64,000 nt of DNA, taken from the NCBI GenBank assembly GCA_900239685.1, contig OENT01000691.1, forward strand, positions 1 to 64,000, read 5' to 3'. How positions within the stretch are numbered: position 1 is the first letter of the stretch; each line of letters starts with the position of its first letter. The translations under genes were made by a program, and so were the position numbers. Shown here piece after piece: positions 48,864 through 61,786 of this stretch. The notes under the pieces were generated by a model that was not told the origin of the DNA, ran no database searches, and was given only the letters and a program-made list of their open reading frames with translations. Source of the DNA: Rotaria macrura. Its lineage: Eukaryota; Rotifera; Eurotatoria; Philodinida; Philodinidae.

Positions 48864-49316
48864 CCAGGTCAGAAAATCAGACATTAAGTCTTGAAAGATC
48901 ACATGAAATTGTACAAAAAATCGTGGTCTCCGATATCTTACATCAATTCTTACAGTAAGATTCTTATAAGATCTTATTGTCGCATATGAGTTTCTATTCT
49001 CTTATAATCAGATCTGGCAGAAGAACAAGATCTGTCAAGAATTTTAGAGAAAGACTTGATGTCAGACTTCTGAGGCCACGATTTTGTGTACGACTTTTCG
49101 TCTGATCTTACAAAATCATACAAGATCAGACGCAAGATCTTGTCAGATCTTCGTATCTGATTGTTTGCCCTGCCGAGGTCGAAAAATCTGACACAAGATC
49201 TTATGAAACACATACAAGAATCTGACTGTGCGACCTGATATAAGATGTCAGAGACGACAATTTTTTGTAAGATTTTGCCCATATTCAAAGATCTTGTGTC
49301 AGATTTTTTGACCTGG
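48864..49316. mobile_element. Foldback element with CCAGGTC ends and AAGATCTT core
   Basis: The left end CCAGGTCAGAAAATCAGAC at 48864 is matched by the right end, read in reverse complement, CCAGGTCAAAAAATCTGAC finishing at 49316. The arms continue in diverged form for about 100 bases. A second, inner pair of ends (AGGTCGAAAAATCTGACAC at 49175 with the same right end) forms a smaller 143-bp foldback, so it looks like one copy nested in or fused to another. No coding capacity. The tip CCAGGTC is shared with the elements at 13937 and 6716. Confidence 0.68.
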
Positions 49317-52300
49317 TGCTGTCTTTACCATTGATAGATGAAATCGTTCAAGATCTTATAGTCTGATTGTTTGATTTGGACTAGTGAATGCGTTCATTAT
49401 AACATGAAATAGCATCTTGTCCATAATTAGCGGGTTCTGTGACTTGCAGAATGTGTTCTTACTAAAAATGGAACGTATCCTCTATCTACAGGAACGTTTA
49501 TTCTTAACTGATACGTACTTTTATGGAATAGGTTCTACGAAATAGTGAATTCATTTCAAAGGATTAAGCATCATTCTTGAGATCATAAACCCTCGCTTTG
49601 TATCGTTCTCTGATTTTCAAGCCCAACGTTCTCTGAATGTTATCCTATTGATATGTTTATTCATCTCAAAGTAAACCTTATTAAGCCGCAGAAGGTATCT
49701 TGATATTTTAAAATAAGCATTTATTTTACATGATAAATATTTTCTTTTTGCACTTATATTTGTCAAAACTTGAAAAAAGAATATTTACATCAAGCAACTA
49801 ATTAGTTGTTAAACTATCAATAAATTAATTTTTTCGATTTCCTTTAACTATTTAACTTGACTGGAATCTTTTTTTCGATATTTTAATATATTATTTAAAG
49901 ATACTTACATTTTAAATGTCGGTAAATCGTTAGGAAAAGTAAAACCCTAATGATCAAACTTTGACTCTTATTTTCTTATCAAACTAACCGATGAAAAGAA
50001 AGTTTTCGTTTTCCATACAAATATTTTGTCAGCCTAAATAGCATCTTCATTTCGACTTGGATTTCGCACAGCTAGCTGAATATTATTAAAACCAGATTAT
50101 TATGAGAGGAAAGTAGAGTACAAATCTCAAGCATAGGAAAGAATTCTTAACACTCTAACTATTCTTCGTACATAGTGATTGACAGACCATAATTTGAACT
50201 GAGTAAATGTAAAATGGTAAGAAAGGGATTCTTCAGGATTGAGAATCAGCTTTTCTTATTTCTGTTCTCAGTGATGGCTGAGAACATTCTCGCATTCTAA
50301 TTAGAACGGATGAGTAATCAATCCTAATATGAAAAAGAGGATCGCATTTCAGGAAAAGAAAATATTTCTTTTAGAAACAAAACCTTGCCGGTAAAGGGCA
50401 CAAACTGTTCTTCATCGCTACGTTTTGGAATACTTTCCACTTTTCGAGAAAGCTTCTTCTTTAAAAAAAAATTCTTCTTTCGGAACACATTGTTTGCCGT
50501 ACTTTATCAGAATATTTTTTACTTTAATGAGCTAGATAAATCTGGGAATACACGTGATGCAAACACCGTGTTTTTAAAAAAATCTCAGAAATTTATATGG
50601 ACACTTTGCATTTTGTTCAACATCGACATTCAGACATGAACTGGCAGCTTTTATTGAAAAGGTAACATTTGAGAACATGACATTTTTAGAAAATTGTTCA
50701 AAATTAGAAATAAAAATATTTTATTGTCAATTATCGTTTTACTAATCACATTTAAACTTTAATTGATAACATGCTAAAGCTCTATTTATAAATTCCACGT
50801 GTAAGACGTCATAAAACTGCTTATGTCAACAAGAATATTGAATTCAACATTTGTCTTGTTGAAGTCAGATTTTCTCTTTTACAATTGTTTTTAGGCGCTG
50901 TAAGAATTTTACTCAAATGAAATTCAGCAGTCCAAGTATCGAACGACGGCTCTTTTATGACAGTTATAGTTCAAATAATACAACTTTCAAATGAACTTTA
51001 TATGACATTGATCTGGTTACGGCTCACGCTATGTTTGAAGAGCTCTCTATGAATGCACACATGTCGACTGTCTAATATTACATCTTTGCCGAGTATAGGA
51101 TCTAAATATTGAAGATAAATGTAACGAAATTCAGTTCTACCTCATGTGACACACGCCGTTGATTAGCGATATGATTATTGTTTTTAGAGATTTTAAAATA
51201 GTAGTATAAAAAACATCGACTGCTTGAATGTATGTTCAAACATCACAGAAGATCCTTGCAGTTTTTTCATCATGAAAGACAATAAAAGATCAAATGTCCT
51301 ATTGGATTTCAGTAGGCGATTACGAAGTACGAGAACAAGTCTTTCGCGTGTCTTCATCTTCTTTGTAGAATATTTCAACAATCTTATGTTACATAATTTA
51401 CGTAGTAAAAATGTCTCGATAACCTTATTTGATCATAGTTTACGTAATTAAAACTTAATGGAGCAACAAATTGAGCGACGCATTTTAAATTCACACGACT
51501 ATTTCCTCTGGCACAAATATATTGTAACTAAGTCCATCCTGTCAAATAGAAAATCGATTTCATGGTTACCGAAGAAAAGTTTTCCCATGATGACTAGAGT
51601 ACAGAAGGGGTTTTTCCTTTAGTGGAAAAACATTTTGATAGAATTTATTTCATGCAGCGCAGATGTTCGTCTACATTCTGATTACGACGTTTATTTTATT
51701 TTTAGATCGAGTTCCGATAACAAAAAGCTAAGAGCAACAAGGTCATATATGATATTCTTAATAATAGAACTGCAAATGATTCATCTCCATCAATCGTAAA
51801 AGAAGAGTCTAGAAAACAGTAATGTGCAGGTTGTTTTATTTTGGAATCTTTTGTCTTATTTATGTGACATCAGATATCTTATGTTTTCTACTATGACAAA
51901 TTACAATTATACTATTTTACAACTATCTCTCTAAATGTAGGGAACGTAATTTAGTCTTTAATTCTTAATGACAGTTACTTATTTATTTTGCACTTCCGAA
52001 GAAAGAATCCTTCTACGAGATAATTTTTTAAGTTGAATCAGAAGAGGTATTCACTTTCGAGAGCTAAGGAGCTGCAACCATGAGAAAAACACATCATTTG
52101 TTAACATGAAGAGAATGATTTTAATTTTATGCCTAGTCGGATCGTTAGTCGAGGTTTCTTTTCTACGAAGTGAAATAGTTGCACTTAACAAAAACACAAC
52201 TGCGTATTGATACAAAGTTCTTCAAACAGTTATTAAGATCATATATAAATAAAGCAAAGACATAATCTGCTCGAGGCATGTTTCATGTTATTCGTGCCAA

Positions 52301-52420
52301 AGGATACGTTGCTCGTTAATGGATGATTGTTTGTTTACTGTTTAGATGATTTGAATGCAGATTATTTCTAAGATATAGCAATTATACAAAACAATGTTCC
52401 TTAATGTAGCTAGTGAATAC
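49317..52420. other. Gene-free region
   Basis: No gene, RNA or complete element is supported. The frames at 50385-50639 and 51193-51451 lack any recognisable family. Confidence 0.5.
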
Positions 52421-52422
52421 CA

Positions 52423-52856
52423 ATGTAGCCGATAATGCAAAATAATGGACACTATTTTTCCTGAATAATGTCCGTATTCTAATGATAATGCAACCTAGTT
52501 CATGCATTATTCGTCAAATAATGGGGAAAATGTCTGATAATCCATTGTTTTTCAATTAATTATTGCCGATTACAACATTATTTATTTTTAATACATTAAA
52601 ATTTAAGAATTCAATGCAATATAATGCACTTTAATCATGAACTTTGCTAATGCATTATATTGCATTGAATTCTTAAATTTTAATGCATTAGAAATAAATA
52701 ATGTTACAATCGGCAATAATTAATTGAAAAACAATGGATTATCAGACATTTTCCCCATTATTTGACGAATAATGCATGAAATAGGTTGCATTATCATTAG
52801 AATACGGACATTATTCAGGAAAAATAGTGTCCATTATTTTGCATTATCGGCTACAT
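52423..52856. mobile_element. Large near-perfect palindromic element
   Basis: Two arms of about 200 bp (from 52423, ATGTAGCCGATAATGC, inward; and to 52856 in inverse) match with very few differences around a loop of about 28 bases near 52628-52655. It is rich in ATAATG words and has no open frame. The high arm identity points to recent origin or gene conversion. The target duplication is not clear; the outermost inverted bases are ATGTAGCC. Confidence 0.88.
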
Positions 52857-53989
52857 GGATAGTTGCATACTATACATTTCAAACAGGGTAAACTGCTCAT
52901 AAATCAGTATCTGCCAGCATATTGAAGAAAAAACAGACATGCACGGGAACGGGATCGGAAGAAGAATCCAAGACTCCAGAATACAATTCACTTTCGTATT
53001 GTTCAATTGAGCGTTTTCAGTTAACACGCATCATTTTATGACTATGAATGTGTATGAACAGTCTCGATCCTAGTACCTAGATTGTGCCACCAGAATAGTT
53101 ACAGAAACTAAAAAGCTGAAGTTCACATGTTTAGGAAAAGAACTGTAATGTCTTGTAAGAATGTTCTATTATTCAAAGCAGATTATTCGTCAAAGTCTAT
53201 AAATTAGTACTTAACATCACAAGATATATAATACAAACACTATATGGCTCGCAATCCGATGTTTAGTTGAAAAATTATCAAAGACACGAAACGAGCACCA
53301 TGTGACACAGTAGTCTCTCTAAAACTCAACTAGATACTAGAGAAACTTGTGTTCGCGCATATCCGAGTGAAGATCGAATTCGAAATAGACCGACTTCAAT
53401 TTTACTGTTTTATTTTTCATTAATAATTATAACGATAAAACGTGTTTTCAATTAGTATTTAGCGTTAGTTGTCTCAGCTAACGTCGAAAGAAGAAAAGTT
53501 GAAAACTCACAATCTAGAAAGTGACTAATGCTGACATATTAAAAGGACGAAATTTAAAACTATCAAAAGTAAAATGATCGAAATATAAGTTGATGATAGT
53601 TTCATTACATGCTACTAGAGACATGAAACAGAAAAAAAGACACTCGATATGTTATATGAAGACGATACTATTGAGCATCTTATCTAGAACAGTTATCTAG
53701 AAATTGATGGTATTAGCTGCTTTTGTCTCCGATTTCGAATATGAATGACGAATATTTGTTAAACAACTGAATAACGTAGGTACCTCATACAAACAAAGTC
53801 AACAAAATATTGAGCGTTTAGATTTTATCAAACGCATATTATATTGATGCCAATCGAGACACTTGTTAATATAAACAACACGATATCTTTAATACAAGCG
53901 AACATAAGTCAGCGGTTGTTGATAGGAGTATCGGTTATGATCACAATATTGGATAATTCCAGTCTTCTTTTCAGAGCCTTGCTTATGGG

Positions 53990-54727
53990 AAGATTATGAA
54001 AATTCATCTTTTCATTACGAATAAAACGTGAATATCTGGACTCATTGAATAAAAACTAGCTTTCCTATGATGATTATTATTTAAAATTGTGACTACTAAT
54101 CTCAAAACCTAATGATGGTTTGCATCATCTACTTCAGTGTGTGTCGATTTCAATGTGTGCTAGTGTGGTCTCTGTTTCATAAATTAAACAGTAGCTTGTA
54201 AAATTCAACGAAATGTTATGAAGAAATTGTCAGTTTCATTTCATCTAGTTTTGAATGCATAAGTAAAAGGTGGAGAAGAACGAAACGATGTCAATACCGA
54301 TCAAAATATTTAGGTCATGCAAGATTTAGTCGAGATATTGTTTGCAATTTAAACATTTTCTCAATTGCTCGACGTTTTTCGTTGGACATTGAATCAGGTA
54401 AAGTTAATGTGGTTACTTTGCAATATAATTCTCTTCGTTTCCTAGTTTATTTATAGAGAAAACTTCTCTTTTACAGTAGCAACTTGCTAGTTCCTATGTA
54501 TGTGTAAGGACAATAGTCTTCTTTTTTTCATGTTTAATCCATAAAACAGAGACCACACGGAAGTAGATGATGCAAACCATCATTAGCTTTTGAGGTTAGT
54601 AGTTATCATTTTAAACGATCATCATCATCGTAAAGCTAGTTTTCATTGCATGAGAATAATATAACGAGGATAATATTCTAAATATTCACGTTTTGTTTTT
54701 AATGAAAAGATGGATTTTCATAATCTT
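53990..54727. mobile_element. Foldback element with about 190-bp arms
   Basis: The left arm 53990-54184 (AAGATTATGAAAATTCATC onward) matches in inverse the right arm 54537-54727, with small indels and about 80-90 percent identity by eye. The inner parts GATGGTTTGCATCATCTACT are identical. The spacer of about 350 bp has no coding content. Confidence 0.78.
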
Positions 54728-54729
54728 CT

Positions 54730-57700
54730 TACAAAACAGGTTCTGAAACGAAGACTGAAACTATCTAATATCGAGATCATGGACGAGAAAACCGAGATCT
54801 AGAACCTCTTAGTCGAGAGTCTTGGTCTCAGTACGTTCCTATTTGTTGATCATGAATAAATATAGTTTGCAGTCAATAAATTGCAATTCTTTAATGACAT
54901 CAATCAATTATCTTCCTGTTAGTTTTAAAGCGTTCGCATCGATGATTAAACTCAACTGACATGAATTCATTTTCATGTCATGATACATTTGTGTACTTTG
55001 CTTTTCAGATGTGTGTATACGCATTAAATGTACTTTATTTGATCTCATAGAATAAAATAAATATCATTTGTTGCATTTGACTGAGAAAAATGCAATAAAA
55101 AGTTTTTTTTTAACGTTAGACTCGTAGTGAGACGAGGTAAATATTTTAAGAAACGTCTTTGCGAGAGTGTCGTGAGATAGAAGTTTAGTCGCCACGTACA
55201 TCTCTGATACAGATGCAGCAAGATAATAGCCCGAAGGCATATTGGAGATGTATCATTAGTTGATGTGTAATGCACGTCCATACAGATAAAAACCATATCT
55301 ATTTATCCGGTGGTTAAATTGACCAAGATCACACGATAACGAACTAAGTTCAGATTTAATCTGAAAAAACGCGTCGTCGTCAACAAATGTAGTAACGTGT
55401 TGTTGATGAAACAACATCTAGTGAAATGATACATGAAGAAGAAATAGCGAAGGTATCATTGGATTGTTTAGGTTAAATCTACATACCCTACGAGTCAAGA
55501 GGTTCGAGTGAGAATTTAGAACATGCTATAATAAATGATGTTTTAATATCACTATCTAAATCAAGAATTTGTAAATCTTATCGAAAACTTTTGCCTTCAC
55601 GACCTAGCTAATTCATATTTATCGACTATTCTTAATATTTATAAATCAACAGCTTATGTTAATCGATTTTTTCTTCTCATTAAATCCCGTCTACGTCTTT
55701 TAATATTTGAAAGTAATCTTCAGTTAAGCATATTGCTTGATTCATCAATTTTCTACTCAGACGCTAATTTTTCTAAAGCGTCTTCTCGTTTTATACAAAT
55801 TTTCAACACTCATGCAATCAATGTTGATAAATGTAAGAAAAAACTAATTAGAACTATTTAAAGGCATTTCAATTTTTCTTTTACGTTGTTGCATGTGTAT
55901 TTTCGTTGATGGTAAACAAAAGAATCTATTATTTATCGACAATTGTTGTTTTTTTAAACTGAAACAGTTAGCATCAGATCGTTAAAAATGCTTTTTATCG
56001 AAATTTATCGTGATCGATTTAGAAGCTAGCATTATTCTACTGGTTACGAAGATAGAGGAAACCATCGTTTCTTTCACATAACACCTAAGAGGCGTTTTCT
56101 TTTCAATTATTTCTTACTCCTATGGTTTCCTTTTTCGAAGCACTACCGGACTTTGTTCCACTAATCTCAGTGTATATAGAGAAAAATTCGAACGACGAGG
56201 ACCTCAATAAGAATACTTGAAAACAAACTTATGACTGATCTTTGCAAAAAGAATAATGACTCTAGTGTTGATGCCGTGTGAAAAGGTCATATTTATCTAC
56301 GATGAGATTCATAATAGTGCTATAAATTGATCAGATTTATGGATACAACCCTCTGCTGCCGTATGTCGAAAATCATTGGTTGTTCCATGTTGATTTATGG
56401 AATGTGTCGACGGTTGATTCAAGAGCCAACGGCACTTGTGAAGATAGCAGAAAAATAAAATTTGTTCTTGATAATCTCTATACTGTACTTGGTGACTGTA
56501 GGTTATCATAACCGGATGAATCATCGAATTCGATGAAAGCATTCGCACGCATGTTAATTGATTGAATTTAGACAATCAAAAGAGAAACAAGTTCAAGCAA
56601 ATGCTGCTCAATGATCTGTCAATGCATCAAGAAAAAAATGTACGCAGAACAATGACACACATCGTATTAATACACTTTGTCAACGATACAATTACGATTT
56701 GAGCAAGACAACGAATCTGTGACCGACTTGTCTTGCCTTATTAGGAAGAAAAATATATATATAGACATGAAATTGTTACTATTGGGGCTGATTTTTTAAT
56801 TCAAGTTATTTACTTAAGTAAATTTTATCCTTTTTAGTTTTTCGCTCTGTCGATCTAAAGTCTAAATATAAAAAAATGCGTTTTAAGTTTTCCTATATAT
56901 AAGGAGTAATATATATGATTTCGAAATTTCAATAAAATGGATTTGATGATTTCTTTCAATGATCTTAAAGTTCAACATCCTTGCTATTCGATAGTATAAC
57001 CTATTTACGTTTCAATCTTTCTATTTCTTACCTGAAAAATACTTCTCGTTCGATCTTTTCATCGATCAGTATTTTTCTAGTATGAATTTTCGAGATTATA
57101 GTATCGTTCGACATAGCTATTCTCAATTAAAATTGGATGAAACTTAGCGTCATCTGCTGAAAAGGTGAAATGGACTAGTTTTTTCTGCAATGTTTTCAAT
57201 CATGCCATGCGAGAGAAGCTGACTTATTACTGTCTATCCATGTGCTTCGTCATGCTTGCAAAGAAATGCACTGAGTCAGGACATGCTGTGTCACTATTAC
57301 ATAGCAATCATGAATGTGTTAGTGTCTCTCGGGAAAAAAATTGATGCGTTCTGCCTATCAATGATGGATGCATTTCTCACTGTCGAAATCTATAGATTTA
57401 TTTCAGGTAATCAGAAATTTGAAAGAATTTTAATTTATTTCAAATTAGTGAAAGGTAAGGAACAAGTTTATATTAATGATACTTGGGGGAAGTGATCTTG
57501 TATCAAAACTAATCATCCACGAGGAGGTTGTTGCCCTAGTAACGAAGACTGTAGGATGGTTAATGACAGAATGTTTTAGAATCGGTATCAATTGTAGTTG
57601 ACTTGTTCTCTTCAAAAAGAAGGAATAATATGTAATCGAAGTTTCAAGATTCTATAAAGTATTCGCTTGTTGTTTTCATTCTTTATGTATTAATATAAAA

Positions 57701-58829
57701 GATTTAAAAAATTTTTTCTTGCATCCAGCATATTAATATTCATGAAATCAATGTATAAAAATGACATAATGACACTTATGCATTATATTCTTGTGATATA
57801 AAGCCGTACGAATCTTATTTAAGGAGAGAAATGTCAAGATCCGTTTCTCAGCTAACTCGTTGTGTAATGTTTTTTCCATAATCCCATTATTATGGCAGTC
57901 TACTTACGAATGATTTGAGTTCACTTTGGCATAGAAAATATTTCTATCGATACGTATGATCATCCTCGCAGAATGAATTCGTTTTGAACGTCCTGCAAGT
58001 GGATTTTGAATGATTTTCTATTAAAATTCTTATTGAATCGATTATAATAAATTTTGAAGATGATGACAGACAACAATAATAGAATTATTAAACAAATTAG
58101 CTAGATTCTTGTTGAGCCCATATGACTGTATTTCTAAATATTCACTAATGAGAGAATCGAAAAATTCTATCATGGACATGTTCGTTTCTAAATTACTCTA
58201 ATGGAAGAGAATAGTAAGCAGAGAATAATTTTTATATAACACAGCTTGCATGTGGTCGCCTAATAATGCGTTCCAAAATTAATGATACATATAATAAATC
58301 ACAACAAAAGATACTTATATGATAAAAAGTACTAGTAAATTGTTTATCCAAGACAATTCTGATAAATGAAAGATCTCTCACGTAAAATAATATCAAGTAT
58401 GAAACATGTCAGCATTTATAATATTTATAATCATAAGAGTAATACAACAAACAAGTGATTATTAGTCTAAGTTTCCAAATACATTGACATTAACAAGTTA
58501 GATTATATGAAAGTAAATAAGTATATACATACATATATATAGATAGAGGTCAGTACTATCAAAACGTATTTTGCTTGATACAAATCTCAGAAAAGTTTGC
58601 CTCAAATAAGAAGTCATAGGTTTGAATGAAAATAAAATTTCATATCTTTTCGTATATTTTCATCTAATATATTTCATTAGCTAATATTCATATGTATAAA
58701 CTGCATCAGTCACTTTTACATTTTTCATGAAGCATGAGTAATTGGCCGTTTATATATTGTCACAGGTTGTTCCTATTTATATTAATTGTAATTTTGAACA
58801 TTCATCATTCAAATTATCCCGGCACAATA
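54730..58829. other. Gene-free region
   Basis: About 4 kb with no supportable exon. A stretch near 55550-55860 has somewhat exon-like composition but is full of stops in each frame. Simple TA repeats occur near 56750 and 58520. Confidence 0.45.
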
Positions 58830-59708
58830 ATGTCTCAAAATGATTTTCCTGTTATTTTTGTTACACACGGAGCGTAAGGAAAACATATTTTTACAAACAA
58901 GAGTAAATATTGTTTTTATTTCATTATGAATAGAGGACCAATGATGTTTCTTGATTCACCACCATTTCCTATTCTTGGTGAAATCGATAGAAGAAGTCCA
59001 GCAGCACAATGGTTTCGTCAGCTATCTAAACAATTGGCTTTACCATCAGTGCCAAAAGCAATTCTTGTTATAACAGCTCATTGGGAAACATCAGATACAG
59101 TACATATAAGTGCACAAGAAAAACATACAGAACTTCTGTATGATTATTATGGATTTCCACCAGAAGCTTATAAAATACAATACAGTCCATCTGGCGATGT
59201 CAATTTATCAAAACATGTCAAATCATTACTTGATCAAGCAGGTATATCGGCTAAACTCGATAGCAAACGAAATCTCGATCATGGTGTTTTCATTCCACTT
59301 AAACTCATGTATCCAGACGCGAATATTCCAGTGGTCGCAATATCTGTACTTCAAAGTTTATCTCCAGCTGAACATTTAGCTATTGGCAAAGCTCTTGCAC
59401 CATTAAGAAAAGAACAAATATTAATTATTGGATCAGGTTCGTCAGTACACGGATTCAAAATAACACAAAATCAAGCGGACGAATTTATGAATGAATTAAC
59501 TAAAGCTCTTACACAATATGATGAACATGACCGTGAAAAAGTTTTACTTAATTGGAATAAAGTATTACCTCATGCACGAATGAATCATCCACGTGAAGAG
59601 CACCTCATGCCTCTACATGTTATTGCTGGTGCAGCGGGCTCCGATCGTGGACAATTACTTAATTCTAATGTATCAAATGCACAGGCTTCTTTTAAATTTG
59701 GAGTTTAA
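58830..59708 (+). CDS. LigB/DODA-family extradiol dioxygenase
   Basis: Two exons (58830-58873 and 58934-59708, with a 60-bp intron) join in phase to 272 residues, the usual length of the 4,5-DOPA dioxygenase (YgiD/DODA) family. The family metal-binding and catalytic histidines are all visible: H13 in VTHGAGP, H64 in ITAHWE, H131 in DHGVFIP, H187 in GSGSSVHG and H233/H238 in HPREEH. These enzymes use Fe(II) or Zn(II) to open catechol rings such as that of L-DOPA; the true substrate here is unknown. The body of the gene is one exon, and the closest forms I know are in bacteria, fungi and plants, so horizontal transfer is plausible. AATAAA is at 59743. Confidence 0.93.
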
Positions 59709-59749
59709 GACTGATTGATCTAGTTTGTATTTCCTATGCTTAAATAAAA

Positions 59750-61786
59750 GACAATATAAATTAGAATGTTGATCGAATTAGATTCGGAACGAGCAATGCA
59801 TGTGATTAACATAAGAAAAAAAATCAATATTCTTTATTCTCTTCTTTCTATTTTCTCAGTTGTCTAATTCGATTTTGTTCTAGGAACTCGTTTCTCTTTG
59901 TAACTATAACAGAATGATGTGAGATGGGACGAGCCAACAGATAGGCGCGAAAATAGAATGAAAATCATCAGAAAAGAAGGCTCAAATATTACTCTTGGCA
60001 CACATACAAACGCCAATATAACCTTGTGTGCCATCTGAAACACACGCAAACGACGACAAGAACGATAGAACGCAATTTGTTTCTACGAAGCAGTAATAGA
60101 AAAAGAAAGCTTGTTATATCGACCAGACAGATACGACAACGTTCGTCTCGTTTTTTTTACTATTATCAATGTGGAAAAAGCTTAGAGATGTTTTTTGTCG
60201 TAAAGGTAAGCAAATAATTTGCATCTTAGGATATTGCTATAAGAACAACCTTTACTTCATGTTTAATTTGGTACAGTTGTTTAATAGGATACGCAAGGTA
60301 ATTGCATAAATTGAAAGGAATAAGGGTGAATGACAAGTTTGTTTATATAATATACGTGAGAAAAGTTGTTGCCATTCAGCAGCAGTAAGATAAATAATCA
60401 TTGCTCTCACAATTGTTTTATAATCGGACCAACAATAATGAGAATACAGAAGAAAAAAAAGACTAATGGTCAATGACTGTAGACCCACGTTTATTGTTCA
60501 CGAACATCGGATCACGTAATCGTTTTCGTCAGCATAGACGAGGTCGATGTGATGAGTAAAGCAGAACAAACAATTTTATTATTTGCACAGCAGAACCATA
60601 TAGCAGCTGATAACATGATCTTCTCTGTGTATTGACCGAGAATGAGAAAATGAATGGCACATTCGATGAAATGGTCTGTGAATGGAATCTTATGTCGTAA
60701 TGCAAAGTAGACAGAAAAGAAGAAAAAAAACCGACTCAATATGAAAAATACTTGAAATAGCTCGCATTCATAGAAATCCTTCTTTTACTATCTTTTTATT
60801 TAAATAAACAATCGTTATAAAAACACAAGAGTAAGAAAAACGAACTCGCTTTTATTATCGTTTCTTGAAGACGTGTTATTTCTCGACAAAGTCAAATCAA
60901 CATAGAAAAACCCGTTGATTAACAACATCTAGTGAGACTTTTTCCTCTACGATTCCTGAGAATATTGAATTGATGTGAAACGTTTGAATTCAAAACTGTT
61001 AATTGCCTTTTAAATCAAATGACCTTATATTGTTTATACTTGTGTGCGAGCGAGATTCTTAATATAATAGCTACTATCGAGAAAAAGAAGGGCATTCGAT
61101 AAATATATAGCCACGTTTTCTCTTTCTTTTTCCTTTTTTATTCGACGAGACACTTAGTGGTAAAGCGAGAGCGGTTTGTAGCCTTCCGATTTCACCTGTG
61201 CAATTCTTTTCCTTGTTTTTTTTCATCTAGTTTCAAGCAATCTCAGTCAGTCTACTACATCTTTTTTTATATAAATAACCTTGAACAATAATATGCTAGA
61301 TAGTCTATTGAAGTATTCGTCCCATTATCGATCAATCGATTTATACTAATATCGCACATAACAAGGATTCGATTTATTAAGAGTTATTCGTTGTTTTTTT
61401 TCCTTCTTTTCGTGGCCAAAGTTCAATTTAAAAAGCACTGATATTGAATCGAATGTAACACCTTCTCTCTCGTTCTCTCCCTCTCTCGTTTTCTCTCTCG
61501 TATTGTGGACGATACTTGATCCATTTAGGTGATATAGTACACTCGCTTATACAGAGCGAGAAAGAGAGAATCTAATATATCAATACAACAACGAGACGAT
61601 AAACTTTCAACAAACAGTATATCTCTTCTTCTCTTTTTTTTCTCGTTCTCCTGTCATTATTTCCATTCTGTTGTTGGCGTCGTGAGAGCGGAAACGATTG
61701 CTGCTTGTTTTGCTTTTCTCATTGACGCTTAACACATCACTATTCATCTCGAATCACCATTCTTCCTTTGTAATCATTCCTACAAA
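59750..61786. other. Upstream region of the Ser-rich gene
   Basis: No supportable exon. CT-rich simple sequence at about 61466-61502 and several T-rich blocks lie before the ATG at 61787 and may be 5' leader or promoter DNA. Short minus-strand frames near 60252-60739 look random. Confidence 0.45.

Noticed and set aside
56309-56575. 88-codon minus-strand frame
   Set aside because: No domain, no signal and no splice partners; consistent with chance.
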